The notes: generated by a model from the sequence alone, not told the origin. Positions 43,957-53,035 are shown, counted from the first letter of the stretch. The stretch: DNA of 64,000 bases from Nitrosopumilus sp. (GCF_025699125.1 NZ_JAILWC010000002.1:62001-126000); one strand, 5' to 3'. Translations and numbers: made by a program.

Positions 43957-44331
43957 CTACCATATTCTCCTTCTCCCTGATTGGTATAGCGCAAATGCCA
44001 TCGCTCCAAACATAATTGCTAAAAATCCCATCATGGGCAATGTTGCACTTTTAGGAAGTTCCAAAAGAGCACTACCCCACGCATATAAGAAAATTGCCAT
44101 CACGTCAAAAACCACAAACATCAGAATGTATGGATAATACTGCATCATGAAATGAGTTCTTCCTTCACCTGTTGGAACTTGGCCACATTCCATTGGCAAA
44201 AACTTGACAGGGTTACTTCGTTTTCTTGGAGAAATCATTCTAGAAATAATTAATGCAGGAGCCATTGCTGCTACAGCAAAGCCAAACATCAATACAACGG
44301 TACTATAATTGCCCGCTAATTCCCCGACCAA
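43957..44331 (-). CDS. nuoA: Complex I subunit A
   Basis: 124 residues from TTG 44331 (MVGELAGNYSTVV), three membrane helices. Family block KFLPMECGQVPTGEGRTHFMMQYYPYILMFVVFDVMAIFLYAW. The frame is open to TTG 44388. However, a TATA-like box at 44355-44362 sits 27 nt before TTG 44331, the spacing expected for a leaderless transcript, so the shorter start is preferred. First gene of the complex I operon. Confidence 0.93.
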   Translation of the reverse strand: MVGELAGNYSTVVLMFGFAVAAMAPALIISRMISPRKRSNPVKFLPMECGQVPTGEGRTHFMMQYYPYILMFVVFDVMAIFLYAWGSALLELPKSATLPMMGFLAIMFGAMAFALYQSGRRRIW

Positions 44332-44354
44332 TTCAACTTCTGACCCTGATTTTT

Positions 44355-44362
44355 GTATAAAA
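44355..44362 (-). promoter_or_regulatory. TATA box of the complex I operon
   Basis: On the minus strand the sequence reads ttttatac, centred about 27 nt upstream of the TTG start of nuoA at 44331. This matches archaeal TATA-to-start spacing for leaderless mRNAs. The region between this operon and the divergent peroxiredoxin gene is short, so it likely holds both promoters. Confidence 0.5.
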
Positions 44363-44444
44363 AGGTATTCTTCCTTTTTCCCGATCAAATTTTTAAAAAA
44401 ATATTTTTCTAAAGTACTTTATAGGACAATATCAATTAGCGATC

Positions 44445-44909
44445 ATGTTATTGAATATCGGAGATATTGCTCCTAACTTTGAGCTTCCAGATACAGAATT
44501 AAAGTTGCGGACTTTGGATGATTTTAAAGGCGGAAAAATTGTTTTGTCATTCATAGTTGCTGCAAGTTCCCCAGTTTGTGAAACCGAACTGTGTAATTTT
44601 AGAGATTCCTGGAAAGAAATTTCAGATTTAGGTGCAAAAGTAGTAGCAATCAGTAATGATGGTCCATTTGCAAACAAAGCATTTGCAGAAAAAAATCACT
44701 TTAATTTTCCATTGTTGGGAGATTACAGTAGTAAGACAATTCGGGATTACGGAATTTTAATGCCAGACTTACTGCACATTAAAGGCTACAATGCAGCAAA
44801 ACGTTCGGTCTTTATTATTAATGAAGATGGAAAAATTGGTTACAAATGGGTTTCAGAAGATCCATTAAAAGAACCAAACTATGAAGAAATTAAAAATTTC
44901 CTGAAATAG
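44445..44909 (+). CDS. Peroxiredoxin (AhpC/TSA family)
   Basis: 154 residues. Reduces peroxides with a Cys. The N-terminal GDIAPNFELPD and the active-site strand SFIVAASSPVCETELC give peroxidatic C45, with C50 as a possible resolving Cys. The canonical P-x3-T-x2-C motif is altered: Val at the Pro position (38) and Ser at the Thr position (42), although Ser is tolerated in the family. The arrangement resembles the Tpx/BCP-type C-x4-C. Divergent from the complex I operon. Confidence 0.88.
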   Translation: MLLNIGDIAPNFELPDTELKLRTLDDFKGGKIVLSFIVAASSPVCETELCNFRDSWKEISDLGAKVVAISNDGPFANKAFAEKNHFNFPLLGDYSSKTIRDYGILMPDLLHIKGYNAAKRSVFIINEDGKIGYKWVSEDPLKEPNYEEIKNFLK

Positions 44910-44924
44910 GAAAAAATAATTTTT

Positions 44925-45437
44925 TTATTCAATATCAGCAATAGGGTCGCCTTTGGCAACAGTTGCTGTTTCTTTAATTTTGATAGATTTTACAACTCCA
45001 TCTTTGTGAGCCTTTACCGAAACTTGCATCTTCATTGATTCTAGTGTACAAATAACATCACCTTTCTTTACCGAATCACCCTCAGATACTGCAATCGAAA
45101 CAACCTTACCAGGAATTTGACTCTTCAATGATAACTGTGCATTACCTGCACCAGCTCCACCTGAATGTTTGTAAACTACTTCATCAAAGTGAGAGTGACG
45201 ATTAATAATAATTGGAACATTATCTACAACAATATTCATTTCATTGGTTGATTGTTCAAGATATTTTGCGTTATGATATTTCTGATCTAAAATAAATTCA
45301 ATTCCGCTTGAATTCATACTAATAATTTTTAATTGATGTTCGTTATCATTTACTTTAATTACATAATCATTATTTCCTAGATTTTGTAGAATTTTTCCTT
45401 CAAATGATTTTTCAATATCAGTTATTTTGTAATCCAT
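44925..45437 (-). CDS. Biotin carboxyl carrier protein of acetyl/propionyl-CoA carboxylase
   Basis: 170 residues. The C-terminal biotinyl domain has the ESMKM motif with biotinylated Lys at about 136 and flanking glycines (GDVICTLESMKMQV). An N-terminal domain (1-90) precedes a Gly/Ala-rich hinge (GGAGAGNAQ). It carries CO2 between the biotin carboxylase and carboxyltransferase encoded just upstream. Confidence 0.94.
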   Translation of the reverse strand: MDYKITDIEKSFEGKILQNLGNNDYVIKVNDNEHQLKIISMNSSGIEFILDQKYHNAKYLEQSTNEMNIVVDNVPIIINRHSHFDEVVYKHSGGAGAGNAQLSLKSQIPGKVVSIAVSEGDSVKKGDVICTLESMKMQVSVKAHKDGVVKSIKIKETATVAKGDPIADIE

Positions 45438-45443
45438 TTATCA

Positions 45444-46931
45444 TCAATCCAATTTGTATTTCCAATTAGAGCTTGCAGTTGCATCATTTTGTATACGACT
45501 CTTAAGGTATTCAGAATGAATTATTGCCGCAGCAATTGCAGCTTCACTTTTATCAATTTTTTCATTCTTTAGGTCTTCAGTCAATCGATTAATCATATCA
45601 AATCGTTTAAGGAAATCAGTAGAAAGTTGACCAGTTTTGTATTCTTCAGAAGACAGAATTGTTTTGTATAATGGAATTGATGTCTCAACACCTTGAATGT
45701 AAAAATCATTTAATGCTGCAAGCATTCTTGTTCTTGATTCCTCAAATGTTTGGCCCCATGTTACAAGTTTTGCCATAAGTGAGTCATAAAATGGAGATAC
45801 TGTACAACCAGGATACAAGTAGGTATCACACCTAACACCTGGACCTGCAGGAATTGTAACATTTGGAACAGGTCCTGTTGAGGGTGCAAAGTCTAAGAAA
45901 GTATCTTCGGCATTAATTCTGCATTCTATTGCATATCCATTCATTTTCAAATCGCTTTGTTTGAATGGAATTTCCTCGCCATTTGCAATATCTAATTGTA
46001 ATTTTACCAAATCTAATCCAGAAACATATTCAGTAATTGGATGTTCTACTTGTAATCTGGCATTAATTTCAATGAAATAGAAATCACCATTATCAGCCCT
46101 TAGAAATTCTGCTGTACCCAGATTTGTGTAATCTACAGCTTTTGCGGCATTGCAAACAATTTCACCTATACGTTCACGAATCTCTTCATCGACGACAGGA
46201 GAGGGGGTTTGTTCAATTAATTTCTGATTACGTCTTTGAATTGAACACTCTCTCTCAAAGATATGAACAGTGTTACCATGCTTGTCTCTTGCCATTTGAT
46301 ATTCAATGTGTCTTGTTTTCTCTAGGAATTTTTCAACCAGTATTGCAGATTTTCCTACAGCCGCAATTGATTCTCCAGTAACGGATACAAATCCTTCTCG
46401 TAGTTCTTTGTCATTGTTTGCAAGTCTAATTCCACGTCCCCCACCACCATAAACTGATTTAAGTAAAACTGGATATCCAATATCATTTGCAATAGATACA
46501 GCTTCTTCAACATCTTTTACCAAGTCTGGACTTCCTGGAACAGTTGGAACTTTAGCTTTTAGCATTGCAGCTTTACATCTCATTTTATCTCCACAGAGAT
46601 TCATTGAATCAGCTGAAGGACCAATAAAATTAATTTTATTTTTCTCACATAATCTTGCAAAATCATCATTTTCAGAAAGAAAACCATAACCGGGATGAAC
46701 AGCATCAGCACCTGCAGATAACATCACTTCAAGAATTTTTTCTTGATTAAGATAGGATTTTGCAGGAGCTGCTTCTCCAATATGATATGCTTCTGAGGCT
46801 TGTTTTACATGCATAGAGTTGTAATCTTCATCTGAATATACTGCAACAGTTTTGATTCCAAGTGCCTTACAAGTTCTAATAACACGTAAAGCGATTTCCC
46901 CCCTATTTGCAATCAGTACTTTCTCAATCAT
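45444..46931 (-). CDS. accC: Acetyl/propionyl-CoA carboxylase, biotin carboxylase subunit
   Basis: 495 residues. Starts MIEKVLIANRGEIALRVIRTCK. The ATP-grasp core shows VLLKSVYGGGGRGIRLA, ERECSIQRRNQKLIE, FIEINARLQVEHPITEYVSGLDLV and the C-terminal biotin carboxylase domain. Carboxylates biotin with bicarbonate and ATP. It serves acetyl-CoA and propionyl-CoA carboxylation in the 3HP/4HB cycle. Spaced 6 nt from its neighbours on each side. Confidence 0.96.
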   Translation of the reverse strand: MIEKVLIANRGEIALRVIRTCKALGIKTVAVYSDEDYNSMHVKQASEAYHIGEAAPAKSYLNQEKILEVMLSAGADAVHPGYGFLSENDDFARLCEKNKINFIGPSADSMNLCGDKMRCKAAMLKAKVPTVPGSPDLVKDVEEAVSIANDIGYPVLLKSVYGGGGRGIRLANNDKELREGFVSVTGESIAAVGKSAILVEKFLEKTRHIEYQMARDKHGNTVHIFERECSIQRRNQKLIEQTPSPVVDEEIRERIGEIVCNAAKAVDYTNLGTAEFLRADNGDFYFIEINARLQVEHPITEYVSGLDLVKLQLDIANGEEIPFKQSDLKMNGYAIECRINAEDTFLDFAPSTGPVPNVTIPAGPGVRCDTYLYPGCTVSPFYDSLMAKLVTWGQTFEESRTRMLAALNDFYIQGVETSIPLYKTILSSEEYKTGQLSTDFLKRFDMINRLTEDLKNEKIDKSEAAIAAAIIHSEYLKSRIQNDATASSNWKYKLD

Positions 46932-46937
46932 GTTCTA

Positions 46938-48485
46938 TCACAAATTGATGTTTCCGTGTTTTCTTGGAAGTTGTTTTTCACGCTTGTTTGCAAGCATACG
47001 TAATGCTTTGATTAGCATAGGCCTTGTTTCAGCTGGATCAATTACATTATCAACAGTTCCATGAGATGCAGCAACGTATGGATTCTCAAATTTTTCTGCA
47101 AATTCACCGATTAATTGTTTTTTTAGTTCTTCTGCATCATCTGCAGAATCAAGTTCCTTTCTATACATGATTTTAACTGCTGCCTCTCCTCCCAAAACGG
47201 CACATCTAGCAGTGGGCCATGCATAATTAATATCAGTTCTAAGATTTTTACTTCCCATTGCAATGTATGCACCACCATATGCTTTTCCAATTACTAGAGT
47301 AATTCTTGGAACAGTTGCTTCACAATATGCATATAGTAACTTACTTCCATGTCTGATGATTCCGTTATGTTCTTGATTAGATCCTGGCATGTATCCTGGA
47401 GTATCAACCAGAGTAATTATTGGAATGTTAAATGCATCACAAAATCGAATGAACCTTGCTGCTTTGTTTGATGAATCAATATCAAGTGCGCCTGCAAGAT
47501 GAATTGGTTGGTTAGCAACAATTCCTACAACTTGACCGTCCATTCTTCCATAACCTACAACAACATTTGGTGCAAATAGTTCATGTACTTCAAAGAATTC
47601 ATGATTATCTACAATTGAATTAATAATTTCTTTCATGTCATAAGGCTGTAAAGGATTTTCAGGGATGATGTTGATCAAATTGTGATCCAATCTATTTGGA
47701 TCATCATCAGTTTTGATTTTTGGAGGTGCTTCAGCATTGTTTTGAGGCAGATAAGAGATTAATTTTTTGATGTAATCCATACATTCATACTCATTTTGTG
47801 CAACAAAATGAGCAACGCCACTTTTTGAACCATGTGTCATGGCTCCACCAAGATCATCAAATGAAATTTCCTCACCAAGAACAGTCTTAACCACATCAGG
47901 TCCGGTAACAAACATTGTTCCGACTTTTTCCACCATTATTACAAAATCAGTCATTGCAGGAGAATATACAGAACCACCTGCTGAAGGACCAATACTTGCA
48001 GTAATTTGAGGAATAACTCCTGAAGCTAATTGATTATGATAAAAGATATCTGCAAATCCATCAAGACTCATAATTCCTTCTTGAATTCTTGCACCACCAG
48101 AATCCATAATACCAATAATTGGACAACCAGTTTTTACTGCATGATCCATCAATTTAGTAATTTTTTTGGCACCCATCTGACTTAGGGTTCCACCAAGAAC
48201 AGTAAAATCATAAGCAAAGACAAAGATTTGCCTACCGTTTACATTTCCATAACCTCCAACAACACCATCTGTAAAGAATTTCTTCTTCTGCATTTCATAT
48301 TCGTGGTAATGATGTGTAGTTAATGGATCAATTTCAGTAAAAGTTCCTTCATCAAGTAAAAGATCGATTCTTTCACGGGCAGTTAATTTACCTTTATCAT
48401 GTTGGGCTTTGATTCTATCTTGTCCCCCGCCTTGTAATGCTGTGTTATTTCTTTTAGTATATCCTTCAATCTTTTCAGAATGCAT
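46938..48485 (-). CDS. pccB: Acetyl/propionyl-CoA carboxylase, carboxyltransferase subunit
   Basis: 515 residues. Carboxyltransferase N and C halves in one chain: GKLTARERIDLLLDEGTF, GARIQEGIMSLDGFADIF, a crotonase-like oxyanion-hole block with AGGSVYSPAMTDFVIMV, and TLVDTPGYMPGSNQEHNGIIRHGSKLLYAY plus KAYGGAYIAMGSK. It moves CO2 from biotin to acetyl- or propionyl-CoA. First gene of the carboxylase operon. Confidence 0.96.
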   Translation of the reverse strand: MHSEKIEGYTKRNNTALQGGGQDRIKAQHDKGKLTARERIDLLLDEGTFTEIDPLTTHHYHEYEMQKKKFFTDGVVGGYGNVNGRQIFVFAYDFTVLGGTLSQMGAKKITKLMDHAVKTGCPIIGIMDSGGARIQEGIMSLDGFADIFYHNQLASGVIPQITASIGPSAGGSVYSPAMTDFVIMVEKVGTMFVTGPDVVKTVLGEEISFDDLGGAMTHGSKSGVAHFVAQNEYECMDYIKKLISYLPQNNAEAPPKIKTDDDPNRLDHNLINIIPENPLQPYDMKEIINSIVDNHEFFEVHELFAPNVVVGYGRMDGQVVGIVANQPIHLAGALDIDSSNKAARFIRFCDAFNIPIITLVDTPGYMPGSNQEHNGIIRHGSKLLYAYCEATVPRITLVIGKAYGGAYIAMGSKNLRTDINYAWPTARCAVLGGEAAVKIMYRKELDSADDAEELKKQLIGEFAEKFENPYVAASHGTVDNVIDPAETRPMLIKALRMLANKREKQLPRKHGNINL

Positions 48486-48590
48486 AACAGTGATCTAACT
48501 CAAGGATGGTTTACTATATTAATTTAGTTTTAGAATTAAAATATCATGTGATTTTGGCAAAAATTCATAGATCATTGTTTTTTTAGAATT

Positions 48591-48902
48591 TCAAGAGTTA
48601 AGAATTGGAAATTTCTTGTGGGTGGATTTCTGATAAGAAATAAAAGCATCTTTTTCTTCACTGCACTTTTTACATATACATAATTGGGAAACATTAGAAA
48701 TATCACAAGTTTCCTGAAATTCACATTGAAGACAACCAGCTGATCCTCCACAAACGCTACATTGTAATTCATTAATTTGAGCACATTTTTCATGTTTTAC
48801 ACCTAATCCTTTTGCCCACAATCCAATTTCATTGATTTCTATTTTTTCATTACAGACAATACATGTGCCTGGAAATTTCATAGGAATTTTTCGCCAACTC
48901 AT
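48591..48902 (-). CDS. Cysteine-rich zinc-ribbon-like protein
   Basis: 103 residues with many Cys pairs: CIVC near residue 14, CSVC near 48, CLQC near 57, and CICKKC near 74, plus isolated Cys. This suggests two or three zinc sites. The ATG overlaps the stop of the RFC large subunit gene, so it is co-translated with replication clamp loader. A structural or DNA-binding role is possible; not a recognised family. Confidence 0.7.
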   Translation of the reverse strand: MSWRKIPMKFPGTCIVCNEKIEINEIGLWAKGLGVKHEKCAQINELQCSVCGGSAGCLQCEFQETCDISNVSQLCICKKCSEEKDAFISYQKSTHKKFPILNS

Positions 48903-50056
48903 TGAATTAGTTCAATCTCCTTTTCAATAATATCTCCAAAAGTTTCTTCGAGTTCTAATTCCAGAGTTTTATTTTTAATGCAAAATAAAACATAAGGAAG
49001 ACACAAAGTTACACAAGCACTTGAAGACATATGTAATTTTTTTGCCATTACAGATGATAATGATTTGATTTTTGCACCATCCCAACGAATTCTATTAAGT
49101 AATGGCCATGAAAGATTGTATTGTGCATATCTAATTCGATCATCATTTTTATATAATTTTATCAGAATATCATTTAGGTATCTCAAAAGTCTCCAATTCT
49201 GAGTTTTCATAATCTTTCCAAAAAGCATATCAGCATTTGAAATAGTTTCCAAATAGTTTGCAAGACTTGAGTTATCCAAAGTACTAGAGATAATACTGGA
49301 ATAAAACGCATTAATTTTTTCCCTTGGATCAATTTGCATTGAATATAAAACAATTCTAGCTTCTTCAATCGAATTTGCTTTAAAGAAAGCATTTACACCA
49401 TCTTCGACGTTGATATTTTCAAAAGTTGTTTCGGTTTGAGGATTAAAACCAGTAACTAAAGATTGGGCAAAGTTAATCATTGAACGAATATCTCCTTTAG
49501 ATTTATCAATTGCTTTGATTAATGAACCAGGACTTAGTTTTGCATTTTCTTTTTTCAGAATATTTTCAAGATAGACTCGAAGTAACCTAGGAGGAATTTT
49601 TTTGAAATAGATTACTTTAACTACTTTTTTGATGCTTTTCATTTTATCGGATGTATCATTATTTGCTGCAAGAATAATTGGTACTGTAGGTTCTTTCAAA
49701 ATATCAACAAGTGCTGAAGCTCCACCATAATCACCACGTCCATGAATTCCATCAACTTCATCAACAAAAATCATCGGAGTTCCCAGTACGCTAACATTAC
49801 CCAGAACAGGCATGAGGATTTCATTAATTCTAGATTTACTTCTAACATCGCTTGCATTTAGTCCAATCATATCATATCCAAATTGCTTGGCCACAAGATA
49901 CGCAATCGTAGTTTTTCCAATACCTGGTGGGCCAACTAGAAGAAGAGGTTTGGTACCCTTTTTCCATTTTGCAAACCATTCCATAATTGCAGCACGCGAT
50001 TCTTCATTTCCCACCATATCAGAAATATTCTGAGGTCGGTATTTTTCAGACCACAT
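48899..50056 (-). CDS. rfcL: Replication factor C, large subunit
   Basis: 385 residues from ATG 50056 (MWSEKYRPQNI); the frame opens 4 codons further up. AAA+ motifs: Walker A VGPPGIGKTT, Walker B IFVDEVDGIHG, and the sensor 1 region VPIILAANNDTSDK. It loads the PCNA clamp together with RfcS. It ends without the lysine-rich PIP-box tail found in many archaeal RfcL proteins and is shorter than most (450-500). Coupled to the genes before and after it. Confidence 0.92.
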   Translation of the reverse strand: MWSEKYRPQNISDMVGNEESRAAIMEWFAKWKKGTKPLLLVGPPGIGKTTIAYLVAKQFGYDMIGLNASDVRSKSRINEILMPVLGNVSVLGTPMIFVDEVDGIHGRGDYGGASALVDILKEPTVPIILAANNDTSDKMKSIKKVVKVIYFKKIPPRLLRVYLENILKKENAKLSPGSLIKAIDKSKGDIRSMINFAQSLVTGFNPQTETTFENINVEDGVNAFFKANSIEEARIVLYSMQIDPREKINAFYSSIISSTLDNSSLANYLETISNADMLFGKIMKTQNWRLLRYLNDILIKLYKNDDRIRYAQYNLSWPLLNRIRWDGAKIKSLSSVMAKKLHMSSSACVTLCLPYVLFCIKNKTLELELEETFGDIIEKEIELIQ

Positions 50057-50064
50057 CAATTTTA

Positions 50065-51180
50065 TCACTTAGGAAGTTTAGAGTTGAACTCAGACCATTT
50101 GTTGATCTTTTGTAATTTATTGTACCAAAATTGATTGTAATGTTCAACAGTTAAAAATAAAAATTCCAGAAATTCTTTGTGTGTGAAATCTTGAGGCAAT
50201 AATTCTAGAGTTAGCCTTGCATCTTGCAAATACAGATTACTTTTTTCCATGGTTATTTCGAATCCTTTTTTCACATCATTTGCCAACAAAGAATAGTAAA
50301 GTGGCCAGGAAGGGATTTTTACAAATCCATTTTTTATAGAATCTTCAATTTCATTTCCGCACCCAACACCTTCGGCAGCTCTTGCCATACCTAAATAGAA
50401 AATTTCTCCCAAAGGTCGTTCAGCAAGAGCCATATTTCTACCGGCAGTTCCCATGACAGCACGGTATTTTTTGTAAGATAAAGTCATTTCTTCTTCAGTA
50501 ATAGTAGTTGGTTTTGACTTTAATTTCTCATCTAAGTACTGTCCAACTCTAGCATCTTTAAATCCGTCTTCAAATTCTTTTAGAACTTGTTCACCACCTT
50601 TTGAAATTTTATCTCTAGCTAATTTTAGAATATAAGGATTCATGAGTTTGTAATCGTCAAGAAATTCCAAGTCTTCATCTTTATCTACAATTCTATCCAT
50701 AGGTTCACTCAAATCAATTGCCAGAATATGTCCTTCAACAACATCTTGTTTTAATTGAGGATCATTCCTTCCAGAATATTCTGCCGCAGCATCAAACAAT
50801 CCATTAAAAACAGGAAATGTCATTTTTACAAAATTAGAATTTAATATTCGGTTTACTCTATCTCGCATAACTTCAATGGTTTCTAATTTAGATTTTATAG
50901 GCTCAATTTCAGATGCATTAAGAATAATTTCAGTTGAACCTACTTCATCACCAAAGGCTTGTTGAGTAGAGTTAGGATTTGTATCAGATTTTATTTCATT
51001 TAGTAGTCCTTGTGCGAATCTTTCTGCAAAGTTAGGAAATTCACTTTCTGTTTCTTCCTTGTACTTGTTAAATAATTTGAAACCTTTTGATTTAAACAGA
51101 GCCTGTTTCATTATTTGTTTTCCAGGCTTGGTACTCATCAGAGATTCTTTACTCACAACAGATTGATCTTTACCACTCAC
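50065..51180 (-). CDS. Conserved-looking protein of unknown function upstream of rfcL
   Basis: 371 residues from GTG 51180. Mostly helical, soluble, with an acidic central part and an aromatic-rich C-terminus (EFLFLTVEHYNQFWYNKLQKINKW). A motif-like VMGTAGRNMALAERPLGEIFYLGMARAAEGVGCG lies near residues 240-275. I do not recognise the family. The stop is 8 nt before the rfcL start codon, so it belongs to the replication clamp-loader transcript. A role connected to replication is inference from context. Confidence 0.7.
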   Translation of the reverse strand: MSGKDQSVVSKESLMSTKPGKQIMKQALFKSKGFKLFNKYKEETESEFPNFAERFAQGLLNEIKSDTNPNSTQQAFGDEVGSTEIILNASEIEPIKSKLETIEVMRDRVNRILNSNFVKMTFPVFNGLFDAAAEYSGRNDPQLKQDVVEGHILAIDLSEPMDRIVDKDEDLEFLDDYKLMNPYILKLARDKISKGGEQVLKEFEDGFKDARVGQYLDEKLKSKPTTITEEEMTLSYKKYRAVMGTAGRNMALAERPLGEIFYLGMARAAEGVGCGNEIEDSIKNGFVKIPSWPLYYSLLANDVKKGFEITMEKSNLYLQDARLTLELLPQDFTHKEFLEFLFLTVEHYNQFWYNKLQKINKWSEFNSKLPK

Positions 51181-51263
51181 AAACGTAAGCTTCTTTATTG
51201 TTATTTATGCTTTCAAAACAAAAAATTTTCTTCACTTAAATTACGAAGTAAAAAATATTCATT

Positions 51264-52064
51264 ATGCAAACAGTGGATATTCTCAGGGAAGCATCAAATA
51301 GAATTTTTGAAAATGTAAAGAATCTTGCAGGTACAGAACATGCTGCAGGAGATTTTGGAATAGGTGCAGGAGGAGATATTTCAAGAAACATAGACATGGT
51401 TGCTGAAAAAACAGTTTTAGATTATCTTAAAGAAATTAATTTTGAATGTATTGTTTTAGGTGAAGAATGTGGAAGAGTGGAATTATCAGACAATCCCAAG
51501 GGGTTTATCATAATGGATGCAATTGATGGTTCTGCAAACGCAGTTAGAGGGGTTCCATTTTTTTGCAGTTCATTGGCATTTGCAACTGAAAATAAACTAA
51601 GTTCAATCACTGATGGCGTAATTACAAATCTGGCAAATGGGGAAATGTATTGGGCTTCAAAAAACAATGGTTCATTTTTTAACGATCAGCAAATAAAAGT
51701 TCGTAGTAATGATCCCATATACAAAATAGTGGGAGTAAACATATCTGGGGCATCAACTGATTTGGTTAAGCGATTACTTCCCATATTTGAGAAACACGAA
51801 CATCTTAGACATTTTGGGGCAAATGCTTTAGAAATGGCATTTTTTGCTAGAGGGTTGCTTGATATTTTTATTGATTTACGAGGAAAAATTAGAATTCAAG
51901 ATATTGCTGCAGGATATCTAATTGTAAAAGAAGCTGGAGGATTATTATTAGATGCAGATTTGAATCCACTAGATGCAGATCTCAGTTATGATGCAAGGAT
52001 TTCTTTCATTGCAGCATCGAATCAGAAAATTCTTGACGAAATAATGTCATTAATCGATCAATAA
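51264..52064 (+). CDS. Inositol monophosphatase / fructose-1,6-bisphosphatase family enzyme
   Basis: 266 residues. Metal motifs: GEECGRVE (the E-E pair), IMDAIDGSANAVRGVPFF (DxIDG-S), and IQDIAAGYLIVKEAGG near the end. Archaeal members often act on both inositol-1-phosphate and FBP, so it may serve inositol synthesis or gluconeogenesis. Divergent from the rfcL operon. Confidence 0.9.
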   Translation: MQTVDILREASNRIFENVKNLAGTEHAAGDFGIGAGGDISRNIDMVAEKTVLDYLKEINFECIVLGEECGRVELSDNPKGFIIMDAIDGSANAVRGVPFFCSSLAFATENKLSSITDGVITNLANGEMYWASKNNGSFFNDQQIKVRSNDPIYKIVGVNISGASTDLVKRLLPIFEKHEHLRHFGANALEMAFFARGLLDIFIDLRGKIRIQDIAAGYLIVKEAGGLLLDADLNPLDADLSYDARISFIAASNQKILDEIMSLIDQ

Positions 52065-52192
52065 CAGATTTTATTTAGTTGAATCATATCGATAAATTTA
52101 GCAGTTAATTTGATAAGTTAGAACGGTGTTGAAACTTTTGAATCAATCATAACAGAAATATATTTATCCAAAGTCACGAAAAAACTTCTTGT

Positions 52193-53035
52193 ATGGTAAC
52201 TGAGATGAAAGCAAAGGTCGTCTATAGTGAGTTACTAAAAGAAGATCTAGTAATCATACGACTAGTACCAGAAAATGGTATGCCTCAATATAAAACAGGT
52301 CAATTTTTAACAATAGGACTTCCAATACCGTCAGAAAAAAAAATAGTAAGAAGAGCATACTCAATTGCATCACATGCAGAAAATAGAGATTATTTTGAAT
52401 TTGTAATTAGATGGGTAAGGAAGCCACTTCCAGGGAGGGTTACAACTGAATTGTTTTATCTTAGCGTTGGCGATGAAGTGTACCTTGGTGAACCAACAGG
52501 TGCTGCATTACAAATTAGTGACAAGCTGCCTAATGGACAAAAAGACAATAGAAGAGTAATTTGCGTAGGAGGAGGCACAGGATTAGCACCATTTATTGCA
52601 TTTGCTAAACATTTCCACGATACAAATGATAAACGAGAAGTAATTGTTTTGCATGGTGCAAGTTATGTAGACGAATTAAGCTACAAACGCCTCTTAACTG
52701 ATTTAGAATTAGAAAGTGAGAAAAGAGGAAGAGACAAATGGAATTTCAGATATAGAGCCGCAATTAGCAGACCAAAAGAGTATTTCAATAGATCATGGAA
52801 TGGTCATGTTGGAAGAGTAGAGTCGTTTTTCCAACCCAATAAAAAAACAGGATTATCACCAGTAGAAGAAATGGTGGGTGAAGAAATAACTCCAGAAAAT
52901 ACAATCATCTACATTTGTGGTTATCAAGGAACTATTGATGGCGTAATGGAACATTTAGGACCAAAGGGATTTGTGACAGAACATGAAAAAAAGCCAGATG
53001 GTAGTTTTGCTATAAAGTATGAGTCTTACGGATGA
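52193..53035 (+). CDS. Ferredoxin/flavodoxin--NADP reductase-like flavoprotein
   Basis: 280 residues. The FAD-binding domain has RRAYSIASHAEN (R-x-Y-S), and the NAD(P) domain has VICVGGGTGLAPFIAFAKHF and IIYICGYQGTIDGVMEHL. The C-terminus ends in KYESYG, with a terminal aromatic typical of FNRs. It transfers electrons between NAD(P)H and a ferredoxin. It could feed complex I, which lacks NADH-binding subunits, but that link is inference. Confidence 0.9.
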   Translation: MVTEMKAKVVYSELLKEDLVIIRLVPENGMPQYKTGQFLTIGLPIPSEKKIVRRAYSIASHAENRDYFEFVIRWVRKPLPGRVTTELFYLSVGDEVYLGEPTGAALQISDKLPNGQKDNRRVICVGGGTGLAPFIAFAKHFHDTNDKREVIVLHGASYVDELSYKRLLTDLELESEKRGRDKWNFRYRAAISRPKEYFNRSWNGHVGRVESFFQPNKKTGLSPVEEMVGEEITPENTIIYICGYQGTIDGVMEHLGPKGFVTEHEKKPDGSFAIKYESYG

